Made by a program: the position numbers and the translations under genes
The notes under the pieces: generated by a model
Seen by the model: only the letters and a program-made list of their open reading frames with translations
Database searches by the model: none
What the model was told of the DNA's origin: nothing
From: Dyella choica
GTDB taxonomy: Bacteria > Pseudomonadota > Gammaproteobacteria > Xanthomonadales > Rhodanobacteraceae
Direction: 5' to 3'
Assembly: GCF_003977665.1 (NCBI RefSeq)
Contig: NZ_RYYV01000009.1
Coordinates: forward strand, 62,001 to 126,000
Length of the DNA stretch: 64,000 nt
Part shown: piece by piece, positions 1 to 8,292 of the stretch
Numbering within the stretch: position 1 is the first letter of the stretch
How the letters are laid out: every line of letters starts with the position of its first letter

Positions 1-2
1 GT

Positions 3-557
3 ACCTACACCGCCGCCGGTCACCAGGAATTCCAGGCACTGATCGACGGCGTGGAGCGCGCCCAGCAGGATTTCGCTGCCAAGGTGCAACCTGGCCAGAG
101 CTATCCGGAACTGCACGTCCATGCCCACCATAGGCTGGCCGAGGTGCTGCGCGAGCACGGCCTGATCCGCATGAGCGCGGAGAGCGCCGTGCAGTCGGGT
201 GTGAGCTCCGCGTTCTTCCCGCACGGTCTTGGCCATCCCATCGGCTTGCAGGTCCATGACGTAGCCGGCTTCCAACGGGACGAAAGCGGCGGCTTCATTT
301 CACGTCCGGAAGGTCATCCCTACTTGCGCATGACACGCGTGCTGGAGCCGGGCATGGTGGTCACCATCGAGCCGGGACTATATTTCATCGACATGCTATT
401 GGAAGAACTGCGCGCCAAGCCCGTCGCCAGCGACATCGACTGGAACAGGGTGGAGGCGTTCCGGCCGTATGGCGGCATTCGTATCGAAGACGATGTGGCG
501 TGCACCGATGGAGTGCCGGAGAACCTGACGCGCAATGCTTTTACGGCACTGAACTGA
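3..557 (+). CDS. pepQ: Xaa-Pro dipeptidase PepQ, 3' part only
   Basis: This is the C-terminal catalytic half of an M24-family metallopeptidase that cleaves dipeptides ending in proline. The frame is already open at the left window edge, so the start lies outside. The metal-binding signature HGLGHPIGLQVHDVAGF is present, followed by a conserved Glu in VTIEPGLYF and a final metal Glu in GGIRIEDDV. The PYLRMTRVLEPGMV stretch and the segment after IEPGLYF match the PepQ branch rather than aminopeptidase P. A second M24 enzyme (pepP) lies 8 kb downstream. The downstream neighbours are the cyd genes, with their own promoter. Confidence 0.93.
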   Translation, partial: TYTAAGHQEFQALIDGVERAQQDFAAKVQPGQSYPELHVHAHHRLAEVLREHGLIRMSAESAVQSGVSSAFFPHGLGHPIGLQVHDVAGFQRDESGGFISRPEGHPYLRMTRVLEPGMVVTIEPGLYFIDMLLEELRAKPVASDIDWNRVEAFRPYGGIRIEDDVACTDGVPENLTRNAFTALN

Positions 558-632
558 GCGCCCGGCGCAGGCCCGGACAGCGTCGACGACGATAGCTAGT
601 CCGCAGGATGAATCGCCGCACCCCGAGACATC

Positions 633-681
633 TTGATCCTCGTCAATACCCCACCAGTCAGGTGAATCTATAAATCCTCCG
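633..681 (+). promoter_or_regulatory. FNR/Anr-type promoter of the cyd operon
   Basis: TTGAT-cctc-GTCAA at 633-646 matches the FNR/Anr box TTGATNNNNATCAA with one mismatch. A TATAAA -10 element lies at 669-674, which puts transcription start near 681. The box centre (639.5) is then about -41.5, the standard class II FNR activator position. Oxygen-responsive control of cytochrome bd is well established, so motif, spacing and downstream genes agree. The start site is inferred, not measured. Confidence 0.72.
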
Positions 682-703
682 CATTGAAGGCCTCGCGGAG
701 GAT
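674..703. promoter_or_regulatory. 9-bp inverted repeat at the cyd transcription start
   Basis: ATCCTCCGC at 674-682 is repeated in perfect inverted form as GCGGAGGAT at 695-703, with a 12-nt spacer. The left arm overlaps the end of the -10 element and the inferred start site. The right arm holds the GGAGG that could serve the small ORF at 712. It could be a repressor operator or, if transcription starts upstream of the left arm, an RNA hairpin hiding the ribosome site. No binding protein is identifiable. Confidence 0.4.
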
Positions 704-711
704 AGGTCACC

Positions 712-840
712 ATGCCCAGCCATTCTGCTGGATTACACCTTGCCATGGCCAATGGATCTGGCCGCTCATTCGCACAGGTGCGGCGACGTGGCGCACGACA
801 TCGCGCCACCAACAGGGTTATGCTGCACGTCATGTCATAG
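712..840 (+). CDS. Possible 42-residue leader ORF before cydP
   Basis: An ATG at 712 opens 42 codons ending in TAG at 838-840. GGAGGAT lies 9 to 15 nt upstream, a reasonable ribosome site. The predicted peptide is basic (several Arg and His) with no membrane segment or known motif. It occupies most of the roughly 180-nt leader between the inferred FNR-dependent start site and cydP. It may be a true small protein, a translated leader, or chance. I do not recognise it. Confidence 0.3.
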   Translation: MPSHSAGLHLAMANGSGRSFAQVRRRGARHRATNRVMLHVMS

Positions 841-859
841 TTAGTAGGAAGCCTGCTCT

Positions 860-1078
860 ATGCACATGCAATCGGAGCGCATCCGATCCACTTCGTCGCA
901 CAATCCGCTGCGTCGGCTGAGCACCGAACTCATTCTCATCGTCCTGGCCAAGCTCGCGCTGTTAGCGCTGATCGGCTGGTACCTATCCGTGCACTATCCC
1001 CGAGCGGACACCCGTCCCGCTGCGGTCGAGCGGCTCCTCGCGCCAGCTCCGCCCACCCCATCGGAAGCCAAACCATGA
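860..1078 (+). CDS. cydP: Cytochrome bd oxidase small subunit CydP
   Basis: This 72-residue protein has a basic N-terminus, one membrane segment (about residues 22-42, LILIVLAKLALLALIGWYL) and a Pro/Ala-rich tail. Position and features fit CydP, a single-span protein found just before cydA in Xanthomonadales and their relatives, thought to assist or stabilise cytochrome bd. The start follows TAGGAAG with a suitable gap. Its stop overlaps the cydA start by 4 nt (ATGA), indicating translational coupling. The name is based on context and topology more than on conserved residues. Confidence 0.78.
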   Translation: MHMQSERIRSTSSHNPLRRLSTELILIVLAKLALLALIGWYLSVHYPRADTRPAAVERLLAPAPPTPSEAKP

Positions 1079-2649
1079 TGATCGATCCGGATGTCGTTAC
1101 CCTCTCTCGCCTGCAATTCGCTCTTACGGCGCTCTATCACTTCCTGTTCGTACCCCTCACGCTGGGGCTGGTGTGGATCCTGGCGATCATGGAAAGCGTG
1201 TACGTGATGACCGGCCGCGACGTCTGGAAGCGCATGGTGCAATTCTGGGGCGTGCTGTTCGGCATCAATTTCGCCATGGGGGTCGCCACCGGCGTCACCA
1301 TGGAATTTCAGTTCGGCATGAACTGGGCTTATTACTCGCACTACGTGGGCGATGTCTTCGGTACGCCGCTGGCCATCGAAGGCCTGATGGCATTCTTCCT
1401 GGAGGGCACGCTGGTAGGACTTTTTTTCATGGGCTGGAAACGCCTTTCGCGCCTGGCCCATTTGCTGGTGACCTGGTTTCTCGCCTTGGGCACCAACCTC
1501 TCGGCACTATGGATACTGATCGCCAACGCATGGATGCAAAATCCGGTAGGCGCACAATTCAATCCGCAGACGATGCGCATGGAGGTGACGTCATTCAGCG
1601 AAGTCTTGTTCAACCCGGTGGCGCAAGCGAAGTTCGTACACACCGTAAGCGCAGGCTATGTGATTGGCTCCATGTTCGTGCTGTCGATCAGCGCCTGGTA
1701 CCTGCTACGGGGGCGCAATGTCGATTTCGCGCGTCGCTCGATGACGGTTGCAGCAAGCTTCGGACTTGCCGCTGCGTTGTCGGTAGTGGTACTCGGCGAC
1801 GAATCGGGCTACGCCGTCTCCGAAAACCAGAAAATGAAGATGGCGGCGATCGAGGCGATGTGGGAAACCGAACCGCCGCCGGCTTCGTTCACCTTGTTCG
1901 GCATTCCCGACGTGCAAAACCGTACCACGCACTACGCTGTGCACATCCCCTGGGTGATGGGCCTGATCGGCACCCGTTCGGTGGACAAACCGATCTTCGG
2001 CATCAACAACCTGGTGGAAGACACCAGGGGCAAGATCGGCAACGGGATCCAGGCATACGCAGCCATGCTGACGCTGCGCAAGGATCCTAGTGATGCCGAG
2101 GCAAAATCGACCCTGGCGCAATTCGATCGCGACATGGGCTACGCCCTGCTGCTCAAGCGCTACGTGGCCGACCCGCGCCAGGCAACCTCCAGCGACATCA
2201 ACAAAGCGGCCGAATCCACCATTCCCAACGTACCGGTGCTGTTCTGGTCGTTCCGTATCATGGTCGCCTGCGGCTTCTACTTCATTGCGTTGTTCGCGTA
2301 CTCGTTCTGGCTGGCCAGCAAACGGCGGCTCGACAGTTCCCGCTGGTACCTCAGACTGGCGCTGTACAGCCTGCCGCTGCCATGGCTCTCGACGGAACTT
2401 GGCTGGATCGTGGCCGAATACGGCCGGCAGCCATGGGCAATCGAAGGCATCCTGCCCACGGCGCTGGGCGTGTCGTCGGTATCCGCCGGACAGGTATGGA
2501 CTTCATTGGGCGGCTTCGTCTTGTTCTACACCCTGCTCGCAATCGTCGATGCAGTGCTGATGTTGAAGTACGCACGCAAGGGGCCGGACGAACTCGGCAT
2601 ATGGCCGGCAACGGCCGCACCGCTTGAAGGCCCGGCCGGCGCACATTGA
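1075..2649 (+). CDS. cydA: Cytochrome bd ubiquinol oxidase subunit I
   Basis: CydA (524 residues) carries haems b558, b595 and d and oxidises ubiquinol at the inner membrane. Visible landmarks are the haem ligand His in [31 protein letters not shown] with conserved Glu, a second haem His in [12 protein letters not shown], the b558 Met in [10 protein letters not shown] and the quinol motif AEYGRQPW. The long loop between residues of about 255 and 390 is of the E. coli long-Q-loop type. It is coupled to cydP upstream and precedes cydB by 10 nt. The length matches the E. coli protein (522). Confidence 0.98.
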   Translation: MMIDPDVVTLSRLQFALTALYHFLFVPLTLGLVWILAIMESVYVMTGRDVWKRMVQFWGVLFGINFAMGVATGVTMEFQFGMNWAYYSHYVGDVFGTPLAIEGLMAFFLEGTLVGLFFMGWKRLSRLAHLLVTWFLALGTNLSALWILIANAWMQNPVGAQFNPQTMRMEVTSFSEVLFNPVAQAKFVHTVSAGYVIGSMFVLSISAWYLLRGRNVDFARRSMTVAASFGLAAALSVVVLGDESGYAVSENQKMKMAAIEAMWETEPPPASFTLFGIPDVQNRTTHYAVHIPWVMGLIGTRSVDKPIFGINNLVEDTRGKIGNGIQAYAAMLTLRKDPSDAEAKSTLAQFDRDMGYALLLKRYVADPRQATSSDINKAAESTIPNVPVLFWSFRIMVACGFYFIALFAYSFWLASKRRLDSSRWYLRLALYSLPLPWLSTELGWIVAEYGRQPWAIEGILPTALGVSSVSAGQVWTSLGGFVLFYTLLAIVDAVLMLKYARKGPDELGIWPATAAPLEGPAGAH

Positions 2650-2659
2650 GGAAAACGCC

Positions 2660-3790
2660 ATGTTCGATATGACGACCTTGCGGGTGATCTGGTGGGTTTT
2701 GCTCGGTGCATTGCTGATCGGTTTTGCCGTCATGGACGGTTTCGATTTCGGCATCGCCGCCTTGCTACGCGTGCTGAGCCGCAACGAGCACGAGCGTCAC
2801 GTTCTGCTTCAGACCATCGAACCGACCTGGGAAGGCAACCAGGTGTGGTTCATTCTCGGCGGCGGCGCCATTTTCGCCGCATGGCCGATCCTTTATGCCA
2901 CGGCGTTCTCAGGATTGTATTTCGCGCTCGCGCTGGTGCTGCTCGCCTTCATTCTGCGGCCGGTGGGCTTCAATTTCCGCGGCAAGGTACCGGATGCGCG
3001 CTGGCGCGCAGTGTGGGATGGCGCGCTGATCTTTTCCGGCTTCGTAGTGATGCTGATCACCGGCGTCTCCTTCGGCAACCTGTTCCTTGGCCTGCCGTTC
3101 CGCTTCGACGACGATCTGTACATGAGCTGGCAGGGCGGTTTCTTCGACCTGCTGCATCCCTTCGCCATCCTCGCCGGCCTGGTGAGCATTGCCATGCTGC
3201 TCACTCATGGCGCTTGCTGGGCAGCGTATCGTGCCGATCACGCCATCGCAGAGCGTGCTGCGCGGATCGCCCGCTGGATGGCGCTGACCTATGCCATCAC
3301 GTTCGTCGGCGCGGGCATCTGGCTGGGCTACGGTATCCCCGGCTTCACCGTTCTCGGCCCCATCGTGACCGACGGCGTATCCAATCCGCTGCTCAAGCAT
3401 GTAGCCATCGGCAGCAGCTGGTTTACCAGCTACATGCTGCATCCCTGGTTCTGGACAGCGCCGATGGTCGGCATCCTGGGCGCGGTCGGCGTGCAGTGGA
3501 CGGTAGGCAAGCTGAACCTGCTTGGCTTCCTTTGCAGCAGCCTGATGGTCTCGGGCACCATCCTTGCCGCCGGCTTCTCACTGTTTCCCTTTCTGCTGCC
3601 TTCCAAGCTCGATCCGGATTCCAGCCTTACCGTCTGGGATGCTTCATCCAGCCATGGCACGTTGATGCTGATGCTTGGCGCGACGGTGGTACTCCTTCCC
3701 ATCATCATCCTTTACACCAGCTGGGTGTACCGCGTGATGCGCGGACGCGTGCTGCTGGAAGACGTAAAGCATTCGCATAACGGCTATTGA
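2660..3790 (+). CDS. cydB: Cytochrome bd ubiquinol oxidase subunit II
   Basis: CydB (376 residues) is the structural partner of CydA. It begins [12 protein letters not shown] and contains the conserved [11 protein letters not shown] and [20 protein letters not shown] segments, [10 protein letters not shown] and several hydrophobic helices ending near [12 protein letters not shown] chose ATG 2660, 11 nt after the cydA stop and behind GAGGAAAA, over the upstream in-frame ATG 2624, which lies inside cydA. Membrane subunit of an oxygen-scavenging terminal oxidase. It is followed after 10 nt by cydX. Confidence 0.98.
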   Translation: MFDMTTLRVIWWVLLGALLIGFAVMDGFDFGIAALLRVLSRNEHERHVLLQTIEPTWEGNQVWFILGGGAIFAAWPILYATAFSGLYFALALVLLAFILRPVGFNFRGKVPDARWRAVWDGALIFSGFVVMLITGVSFGNLFLGLPFRFDDDLYMSWQGGFFDLLHPFAILAGLVSIAMLLTHGACWAAYRADHAIAERAARIARWMALTYAITFVGAGIWLGYGIPGFTVLGPIVTDGVSNPLLKHVAIGSSWFTSYMLHPWFWTAPMVGILGAVGVQWTVGKLNLLGFLCSSLMVSGTILAAGFSLFPFLLPSKLDPDSSLTVWDASSSHGTLMLMLGATVVLLPIIILYTSWVYRVMRGRVLLEDVKHSHNGY

Positions 3791-3800
3791 GGAGCGAACC

Positions 3801-3953
3801 ATGTGGTATTTCACCTGGATACTGGGATTGGGGCTGGCCTGTGCCTTTGCCGTGTTGAATGCAATGTGGTACGAGGTGCATGCAACGGACGAGGCACATC
3901 GCAGGAAAGAGCCGACACCGCCACAAGCGACCCATCGTGACTCCCTCCCCTAG
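3801..3953 (+). CDS. cydX: Cytochrome bd small subunit CydX
   Basis: This 50-residue single-span protein begins MWYFTWILGLGLACAFAVLN, the conserved start of the CydX/YbgT family, which is needed for stable cytochrome bd. GAGGAG lies just before the ATG, 10 nt after the cydB stop. The last codons (HRDSLP then stop) come from an intergenic GC palindrome at 3940-3963, so its stop codon lies within a repeat. The conserved membrane part is complete. It is the last gene of the cyd operon. Confidence 0.95.
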   Translation: MWYFTWILGLGLACAFAVLNAMWYEVHATDEAHRRKEPTPPQATHRDSLP

Positions 3954-3963
3954 CGGGGAGGGA
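3940..3963. repeat. Short GC palindrome (CCCTCCCC-type) ending cydX
   Basis: CTCCCTCCCC-TAGC-GGGGAGGGAG forms a near-perfect hairpin. Related palindromes occur at about 30908, 43738, 47697 and 52157. It lies between convergent genes and includes the cydX stop codon. It may act as a weak bidirectional transcription stop, although there is no long T run. Confidence 0.7.
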
Positions 3964-3971
3964 GCAGAACA

Positions 3972-4937
3972 TCACACAAGGCCCCAAAATTTGCGCGCCT
4001 CCTCCGCAATCACGTCCGGCCGCTCTTCCGGATAGAACAGCTTCGCATTGGCCACTCGCCGTATCCCGAGCGAATTCCCCAGCATCTTGTCCAGATACTC
4101 CGCCCCAGCGATGGAAAAGATAGTGTCGTCCACGCCCCATACGATACGCGCAGGTACTTTGCAGCGGCGCAGCGCAGGACCGATATCGTGCAGCGGATTG
4201 TGTTCCAGCGCGATCGCATAGGCATGCACCAGCGCTTTGCGGCGAGGCGAACTGACCAGCGGCGCAAAGTAGCAATCGATCGCCTCGTCCGTCGGGTCGG
4301 CCGGATTGGCGAAGCACATGCCGCCGATGCCTTGCGGCGAACGCGCCAGTTGCTTGTCGGCCAGCCAGGGCGCCAGCCATTGATCGACGAACTTGCCTTC
4401 GTGCGACAACGCGATCACCGGCTGCATGGCCGGCGGGGGGCTTTCGTGCTCCGTATCGCAATTGGTCAGCAGCAGACTGCGAACGCGCTCGGGATGCCGC
4501 GTTACGAATAGCTGTGCAACGGCGCCGCCACTATCGCTTCCAACCAGGTCCACGCTGGCAATACCGAGTGAATCCAGCAATGTGATCAGCATGGCAACCT
4601 GCGCGTCAGGCGCGACGCTCTGCCCTTCGGCCACTTCGGTAAACCCAAGACCGAGAAAATCCGGAGCGATGCAGCGGCGGTGCGGCGAAAGACGATCCAG
4701 CGCACCGCGCCACTGGAAGCTGTTCAACGGAAACCCGTGCAGGAACAGCGCCACCTCTCCGGTACCACGATCCATGTAGGCAACTCGGCCGAACGACGTC
4801 TGCAGGAATCGTCGACTGGCGTGGAAGCGCTTTTCATCCGTGCCCTGGATGCCTGCCTGGGTACGCGGCGCATAACTGGCCAGCATGCCGGAAGCGATCA
4901 AACCGGCGGTGAGTTGCAAGAAGGCTCTGCGTTGCAT
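3972..4937 (-). CDS. Exported alpha/beta hydrolase, Asp-nucleophile type
   Basis: This 321-residue protein begins MQRRAFLQLTAGLIASGMLA, a Tat-like or Sec signal. The oxyanion motif HGFPLNSFQWR is followed by a nucleophile elbow G-S-D-S-G-G (Asp135), which places an Asp where serine hydrolases have Ser, as in haloalkane dehalogenases and epoxide hydrolases. An acidic pair (Asp270/271) sits at the acid position. The C-terminal segment usually carrying the catalytic His reads KLFYPEERPDV, with Leu300 at the expected His position. The substrate is unknown. It is divergent from the XRE regulator at 5034, which may control it. Confidence 0.8.
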   Translation of the reverse strand: MQRRAFLQLTAGLIASGMLASYAPRTQAGIQGTDEKRFHASRRFLQTSFGRVAYMDRGTGEVALFLHGFPLNSFQWRGALDRLSPHRRCIAPDFLGLGFTEVAEGQSVAPDAQVAMLITLLDSLGIASVDLVGSDSGGAVAQLFVTRHPERVRSLLLTNCDTEHESPPPAMQPVIALSHEGKFVDQWLAPWLADKQLARSPQGIGGMCFANPADPTDEAIDCYFAPLVSSPRRKALVHAYAIALEHNPLHDIGPALRRCKVPARIVWGVDDTIFSIAGAEYLDKMLGNSLGIRRVANAKLFYPEERPDVIAEEARKFWGLV

Positions 4938-5005
4938 GACGTTTTCCCGCTGTGATTGGACATCGGCATCATTCGCTCACCGCTGCAGCCGATCAATGAC
5001 GCGTG

Positions 5006-5035
5006 AGGTCATGTCGATATGACCTAAGAGGTCAT
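5006..5035. promoter_or_regulatory. AGGTCAT operator-like triple half-site
   Basis: AGGTCAT (5006-5012) and ATGACCT (5019-5025) form a 20-bp near-perfect palindrome. A third AGGTCAT (5029-5035) follows in direct orientation and overlaps the first possible start codon of the XRE gene. It lies between two divergent genes, a usual place for an autoregulatory operator. Binding by the adjacent XRE protein is inference. Confidence 0.55.
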
Positions 5036-5915
5036 GGCTTTCCTGCAGGCCCCCGGTTTAGCATTCGGTCACTTCCTTACGTGCGCCGCAGCTTTGGACA
5101 CCAAGACCCTCGGCACCAACGCTCCCCACATCGGCCAGCTACTGCGTGAATGGCGCGCCAGCCGGCGACTGAGCCAGCTCGATCTGGCGCTGGCGGCGGA
5201 GGTATCGGCACGCCACCTCAGCTGCGTGGAAACCGGCAAAGCGCAGCCCAGCCGTGAAATGGTGCTGCGTCTAGCCGACGCGCTGGACATGCCGCTGCGC
5301 GAATGCAATGCCTTACTGATGGCAGCAGGCTACGCGCCGAAGTTTCCGGAGACTTCGCTGAGCACACCAGCCATGGCCCAGGTGCGCCGCGCGATCGAAT
5401 TGATGCTCGAGCAGCAGGAGCCTTATCCGGCCTTTTTGCTCAACCGCCATTGGGACATCCTGATGGCGAACCGTGCCGCCGCGCGCGTGGCAAGCTTTGT
5501 GCTACGCGGTGCCAGCAGCCCGCATGCGAACATGATTCGGCAGATCTTTGATCCCAACGATCTGCGCTCGGCCATCGTCAATTGGGAAGACGTGGCGGGG
5601 GATTTGATCCGGCATCTGCATGACGTGGTTTCCGCCACGCCTTCCGATGAGGTCGCACGAGACTTGCTGGACGAAGCGCTTGCCTATCCCGGGGTGCCGA
5701 TGCAATGGCGCATCCGGGATCTGGGCACGGCACCTTCACCGCTGCTGACCACCATCTTTCGCGTGGATGATCGGCAGCTGAGCTTCTTCTCGGCCATCAC
5801 AACGTTCGGCACGCCACGCGACGTGACCCTTGACGAATTGCATATCGAAGCGTGTTTTCCGATGGACGAACAAACGGCTGAGTTTTGCCGTGAGTTGTCG
5901 CAGCACGACGCATAA
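5034..5915 (+). CDS. XRE-family regulator with MmyB-like ligand domain
   Basis: The N-terminal half has a helix-turn-helix (about residues 32-90: HIGQLLREWRASRRLSQLDL, EVSARHLSCVETGKAQPSR). A C-terminal MmyB-type domain of about 170 residues follows, with YPAFLLNRHWDILMANRAA and a late PMDEQTAEF segment. This family usually controls a divergent short-chain dehydrogenase or hydrolase gene, and a hydrolase gene is divergent here. The start is uncertain: ATG 5034 overlaps an operator half-site and has poor ribosome-site spacing, so a TTG near 5094 is possible. The ligand is unknown. Confidence 0.85.
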   Translation: MAFLQAPGLAFGHFLTCAAALDTKTLGTNAPHIGQLLREWRASRRLSQLDLALAAEVSARHLSCVETGKAQPSREMVLRLADALDMPLRECNALLMAAGYAPKFPETSLSTPAMAQVRRAIELMLEQQEPYPAFLLNRHWDILMANRAAARVASFVLRGASSPHANMIRQIFDPNDLRSAIVNWEDVAGDLIRHLHDVVSATPSDEVARDLLDEALAYPGVPMQWRIRDLGTAPSPLLTTIFRVDDRQLSFFSAITTFGTPRDVTLDELHIEACFPMDEQTAEFCRELSQHDA

Positions 5916-5947
5916 GCCCCGCAACCGCCATGCCGGCGAGAAAAAGC

Positions 5948-6022
5948 CGCGAAGGCTGGAATGACAATCCCAGCTTTTTGGTTGCCGGACGAAACGCTGG
6001 GATTGTCATCCCAGCCTTCGCG
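5948..6022. repeat. Nested-palindrome repeat, copy A
   Basis: Two 27-bp arms (5948-5974 and 5996-6022) are inverted copies with one mismatch. Each arm itself holds the palindrome CTGGGATgacaATCCCAG or a near form. The element lies between the convergent ends of the XRE and phospholipase genes. Other copies are at 12192, 45875, 52088 (diverged) and 63944. It fits a REP/MITE-like element and could serve as a bidirectional terminator. Confidence 0.85.
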
Positions 6023-6034
6023 ACTCATACGCAG

Positions 6035-8110
6035 CTATGGAAACTGCTGGTATTTCAGCCAACGCGCCTGCCCGATTGCCGGGTCAGTGACGCTAGGCCC
6101 ATTCGTCTGCACCTGCCCCGCCAGGCGCTGCACGAAGCCGACTTCTGCATCGGCACGCACGATCAGGTCGTACCAACCGTAGCTGTCGCCCAGGAACCAA
6201 TGCTTCTCGGCATGCTCGCCGGGCTTGAGCATATAGGTCGCCGATTCGCCGTTATAGAGATTTTCGACCGTCACATTGCAGAAGTCGTGGCCTTTGTTGA
6301 CCATGGCCAGAATCAAACCGCCTCGTTCGTGGTGATAACGGCTCCCGACCTGCAAGGTGGACTTGCGCGATGCACTGTCGCCCTTGAAGCTGCGCATGAA
6401 GCCATTCGGGCCGTACACGTGCCATTCGTAGGCTCCCTGTACCTGCCAGGTGGCGGAAAGCGATTTCCCCGCCTCCACCGTGTAATACCGAGGGCTATGG
6501 GCGGCATTGGCGGAGCGGACATGGAAACATGCTCCCGCGTGCCCATCATTCTGGAAATCCATGTGCAGCTGCCCATCCTCACAGCAGCCGTTTGCGTTGA
6601 GATCGTAAGGCGACGCGCGCAAGGGTTTCACACCCTGTTCCTGAGCCGGCAGCACCTGCTCGGCAGGCGGCATAGGCGAATAATCGGGGTGACGCAAGGC
6701 ATCCGGCGGCACGTAGGTACTCGTGCCCGGCAGCGATGCTTGCGCGCCGCTTGGCTTGGAGAAATCAAAGGCTGAAGTCAGGTCACCGCAAACGGCGCGG
6801 CGCCATGGCGTGATGTTGGATTCGGGTACCCCGAAGCGCTGTTCGATGAAACGGATGATTGAGGTGTGGTCGAACACCTCCGAACACACCCAGCCGCCCT
6901 TGCTCCAGGGCGACACTACGATCATCGGCACCCGCGGCCCCAGCCCATATGGCCCGGCCGGGTAATAGAGGTTACCGGGAAAGAGTTCATTGGCGACCGA
7001 TACGGTGGATTGCCCTTGGGCTTCGGAAGGTGGCACGCAGGGTGGCACCATGTGATCGAAGAAGCCATCGTTTTCATCGTAGGTGATCAACAGCGCCGTC
7101 CTGCTGAAGACGGCTGGATTGCTGGTCAGTGCATCCAGGACTTGCGAGACGTACCACGCGCCATAGTTGGCCGGCCAGTTGGGATGTTCAGTGTACGCCT
7201 CCGGCGCAGCGATCCACGACACCTGGGGCAGCTTGTTGGCGAGCACGTCGCTGCGCAGCTGGTCGAACAGCGAGCCGCCGGCGGAAATATTCGTGCCGGT
7301 CCTGGCGTTTTGGTAAAGCGGGCTGCCCGGCTGCGCCTGGCGATACTGGTTGAAATACAACAGCGAATTGTCGCCGTAGTTGCCGATGTAGGCATCGTCG
7401 GTCCATCCCCATGAGCCGGCGGCGTCCAGACCGGTACCCGCGTCCTGGTAGATCTTCCAGCTGACGCCCGCGTTCTCAAGCGCTTCCGGATACGTGGACC
7501 AGGCGTAACCCGCTTCCGCGTTGTCGACCACCGGGCCGCCACCAGCGCCATCATTGCCCACCCAGCCCGTCCACATGTAGTAGCGATTCGGATCGGTCGG
7601 CCCCATCACCGAGCAGTGATAGGCATCGCAAATGGTGAACGCGTCGGCGAGTGCATAGTGGTAAGGAATGTCCTCACGCGTCAGGTACGCCATGGTAGTG
7701 GTGCCCTTGCTAGGCACCCACTGATCGTATTGGCCAGCGTTCCACGCCGAGTGCGTGCTGGTCCAGTCGTGGGCGAGATCTTCGAGGAATTGCAGCCCCA
7801 GGTCCGGTGCGGTCGGATGAAACGGCAGCACGTAACCTGTACCGTCAGGCTGATACCACACGGAGTTGCCGGAGGTGAGATTCACCGGCCGCGGATCGCC
7901 GAACCCGCGCACCCCTTTCAGCGATCCGAAGTAATGGTCGAAGGAACGGTTTTCCTGCATCAGGACGACGATGTGCTCGACATCTTCGATCGTGCCGGTC
8001 CGCCGGTTGGCAGGAATTTCCAGGGCACGCGTGATGCTGGCGGGAAGCATCGAGGCCAACGTGGTGCTGCCCAGCAACTGCAGGAATCGGCGACGGCTCA
8101 TCGAGGTCAT
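6035..8110 (-). CDS. Phosphocholine-type phospholipase C, Tat-exported
   Basis: This 691-residue enzyme of the phosphoesterase/acid phosphatase superfamily begins MTSMSRRRFLQLLG, a twin-arginine signal. Catalytic landmarks are VVLMQENRSFDHYFGS near the N-terminus, TYDENDGFFDHMVPP and RVPMIVVSPWSKGG. The last 200 residues hold the two small C-terminal repeats typical of bacterial phosphocholine-specific phospholipase C. It would release phosphorylated head groups from phospholipids outside the cytoplasm. AAGGAA precedes the start. The exact head-group preference cannot be read from the sequence. Confidence 0.9.
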   Translation of the reverse strand: MTSMSRRRFLQLLGSTTLASMLPASITRALEIPANRRTGTIEDVEHIVVLMQENRSFDHYFGSLKGVRGFGDPRPVNLTSGNSVWYQPDGTGYVLPFHPTAPDLGLQFLEDLAHDWTSTHSAWNAGQYDQWVPSKGTTTMAYLTREDIPYHYALADAFTICDAYHCSVMGPTDPNRYYMWTGWVGNDGAGGGPVVDNAEAGYAWSTYPEALENAGVSWKIYQDAGTGLDAAGSWGWTDDAYIGNYGDNSLLYFNQYRQAQPGSPLYQNARTGTNISAGGSLFDQLRSDVLANKLPQVSWIAAPEAYTEHPNWPANYGAWYVSQVLDALTSNPAVFSRTALLITYDENDGFFDHMVPPCVPPSEAQGQSTVSVANELFPGNLYYPAGPYGLGPRVPMIVVSPWSKGGWVCSEVFDHTSIIRFIEQRFGVPESNITPWRRAVCGDLTSAFDFSKPSGAQASLPGTSTYVPPDALRHPDYSPMPPAEQVLPAQEQGVKPLRASPYDLNANGCCEDGQLHMDFQNDGHAGACFHVRSANAAHSPRYYTVEAGKSLSATWQVQGAYEWHVYGPNGFMRSFKGDSASRKSTLQVGSRYHHERGGLILAMVNKGHDFCNVTVENLYNGESATYMLKPGEHAEKHWFLGDSYGWYDLIVRADAEVGFVQRLAGQVQTNGPSVTDPAIGQARWLKYQQFP

Positions 8111-8292
8111 GCTGAGTTCCTTTTTTTCGCGCTTGTGATGACGCTGCGCGATGCTGCGGTGTCAACGTTGCAGGCGTGCGACATTGACTGGACGGGTTTG
8201 AGAAGTTGGCATGCGATCACAGCATGCGCGAAATCATTGAAGACGGATTTTTCACGGATGCGAACAAGCAAGCGACGACACGGAGATTCCAT

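Noticed and set aside
684-920. 78-codon frame before cydP
   Set aside because: Cys/Arg/Trp-rich, overlaps cydP in another frame, no ribosome site; the shorter 42-codon frame at 712 has a better start.
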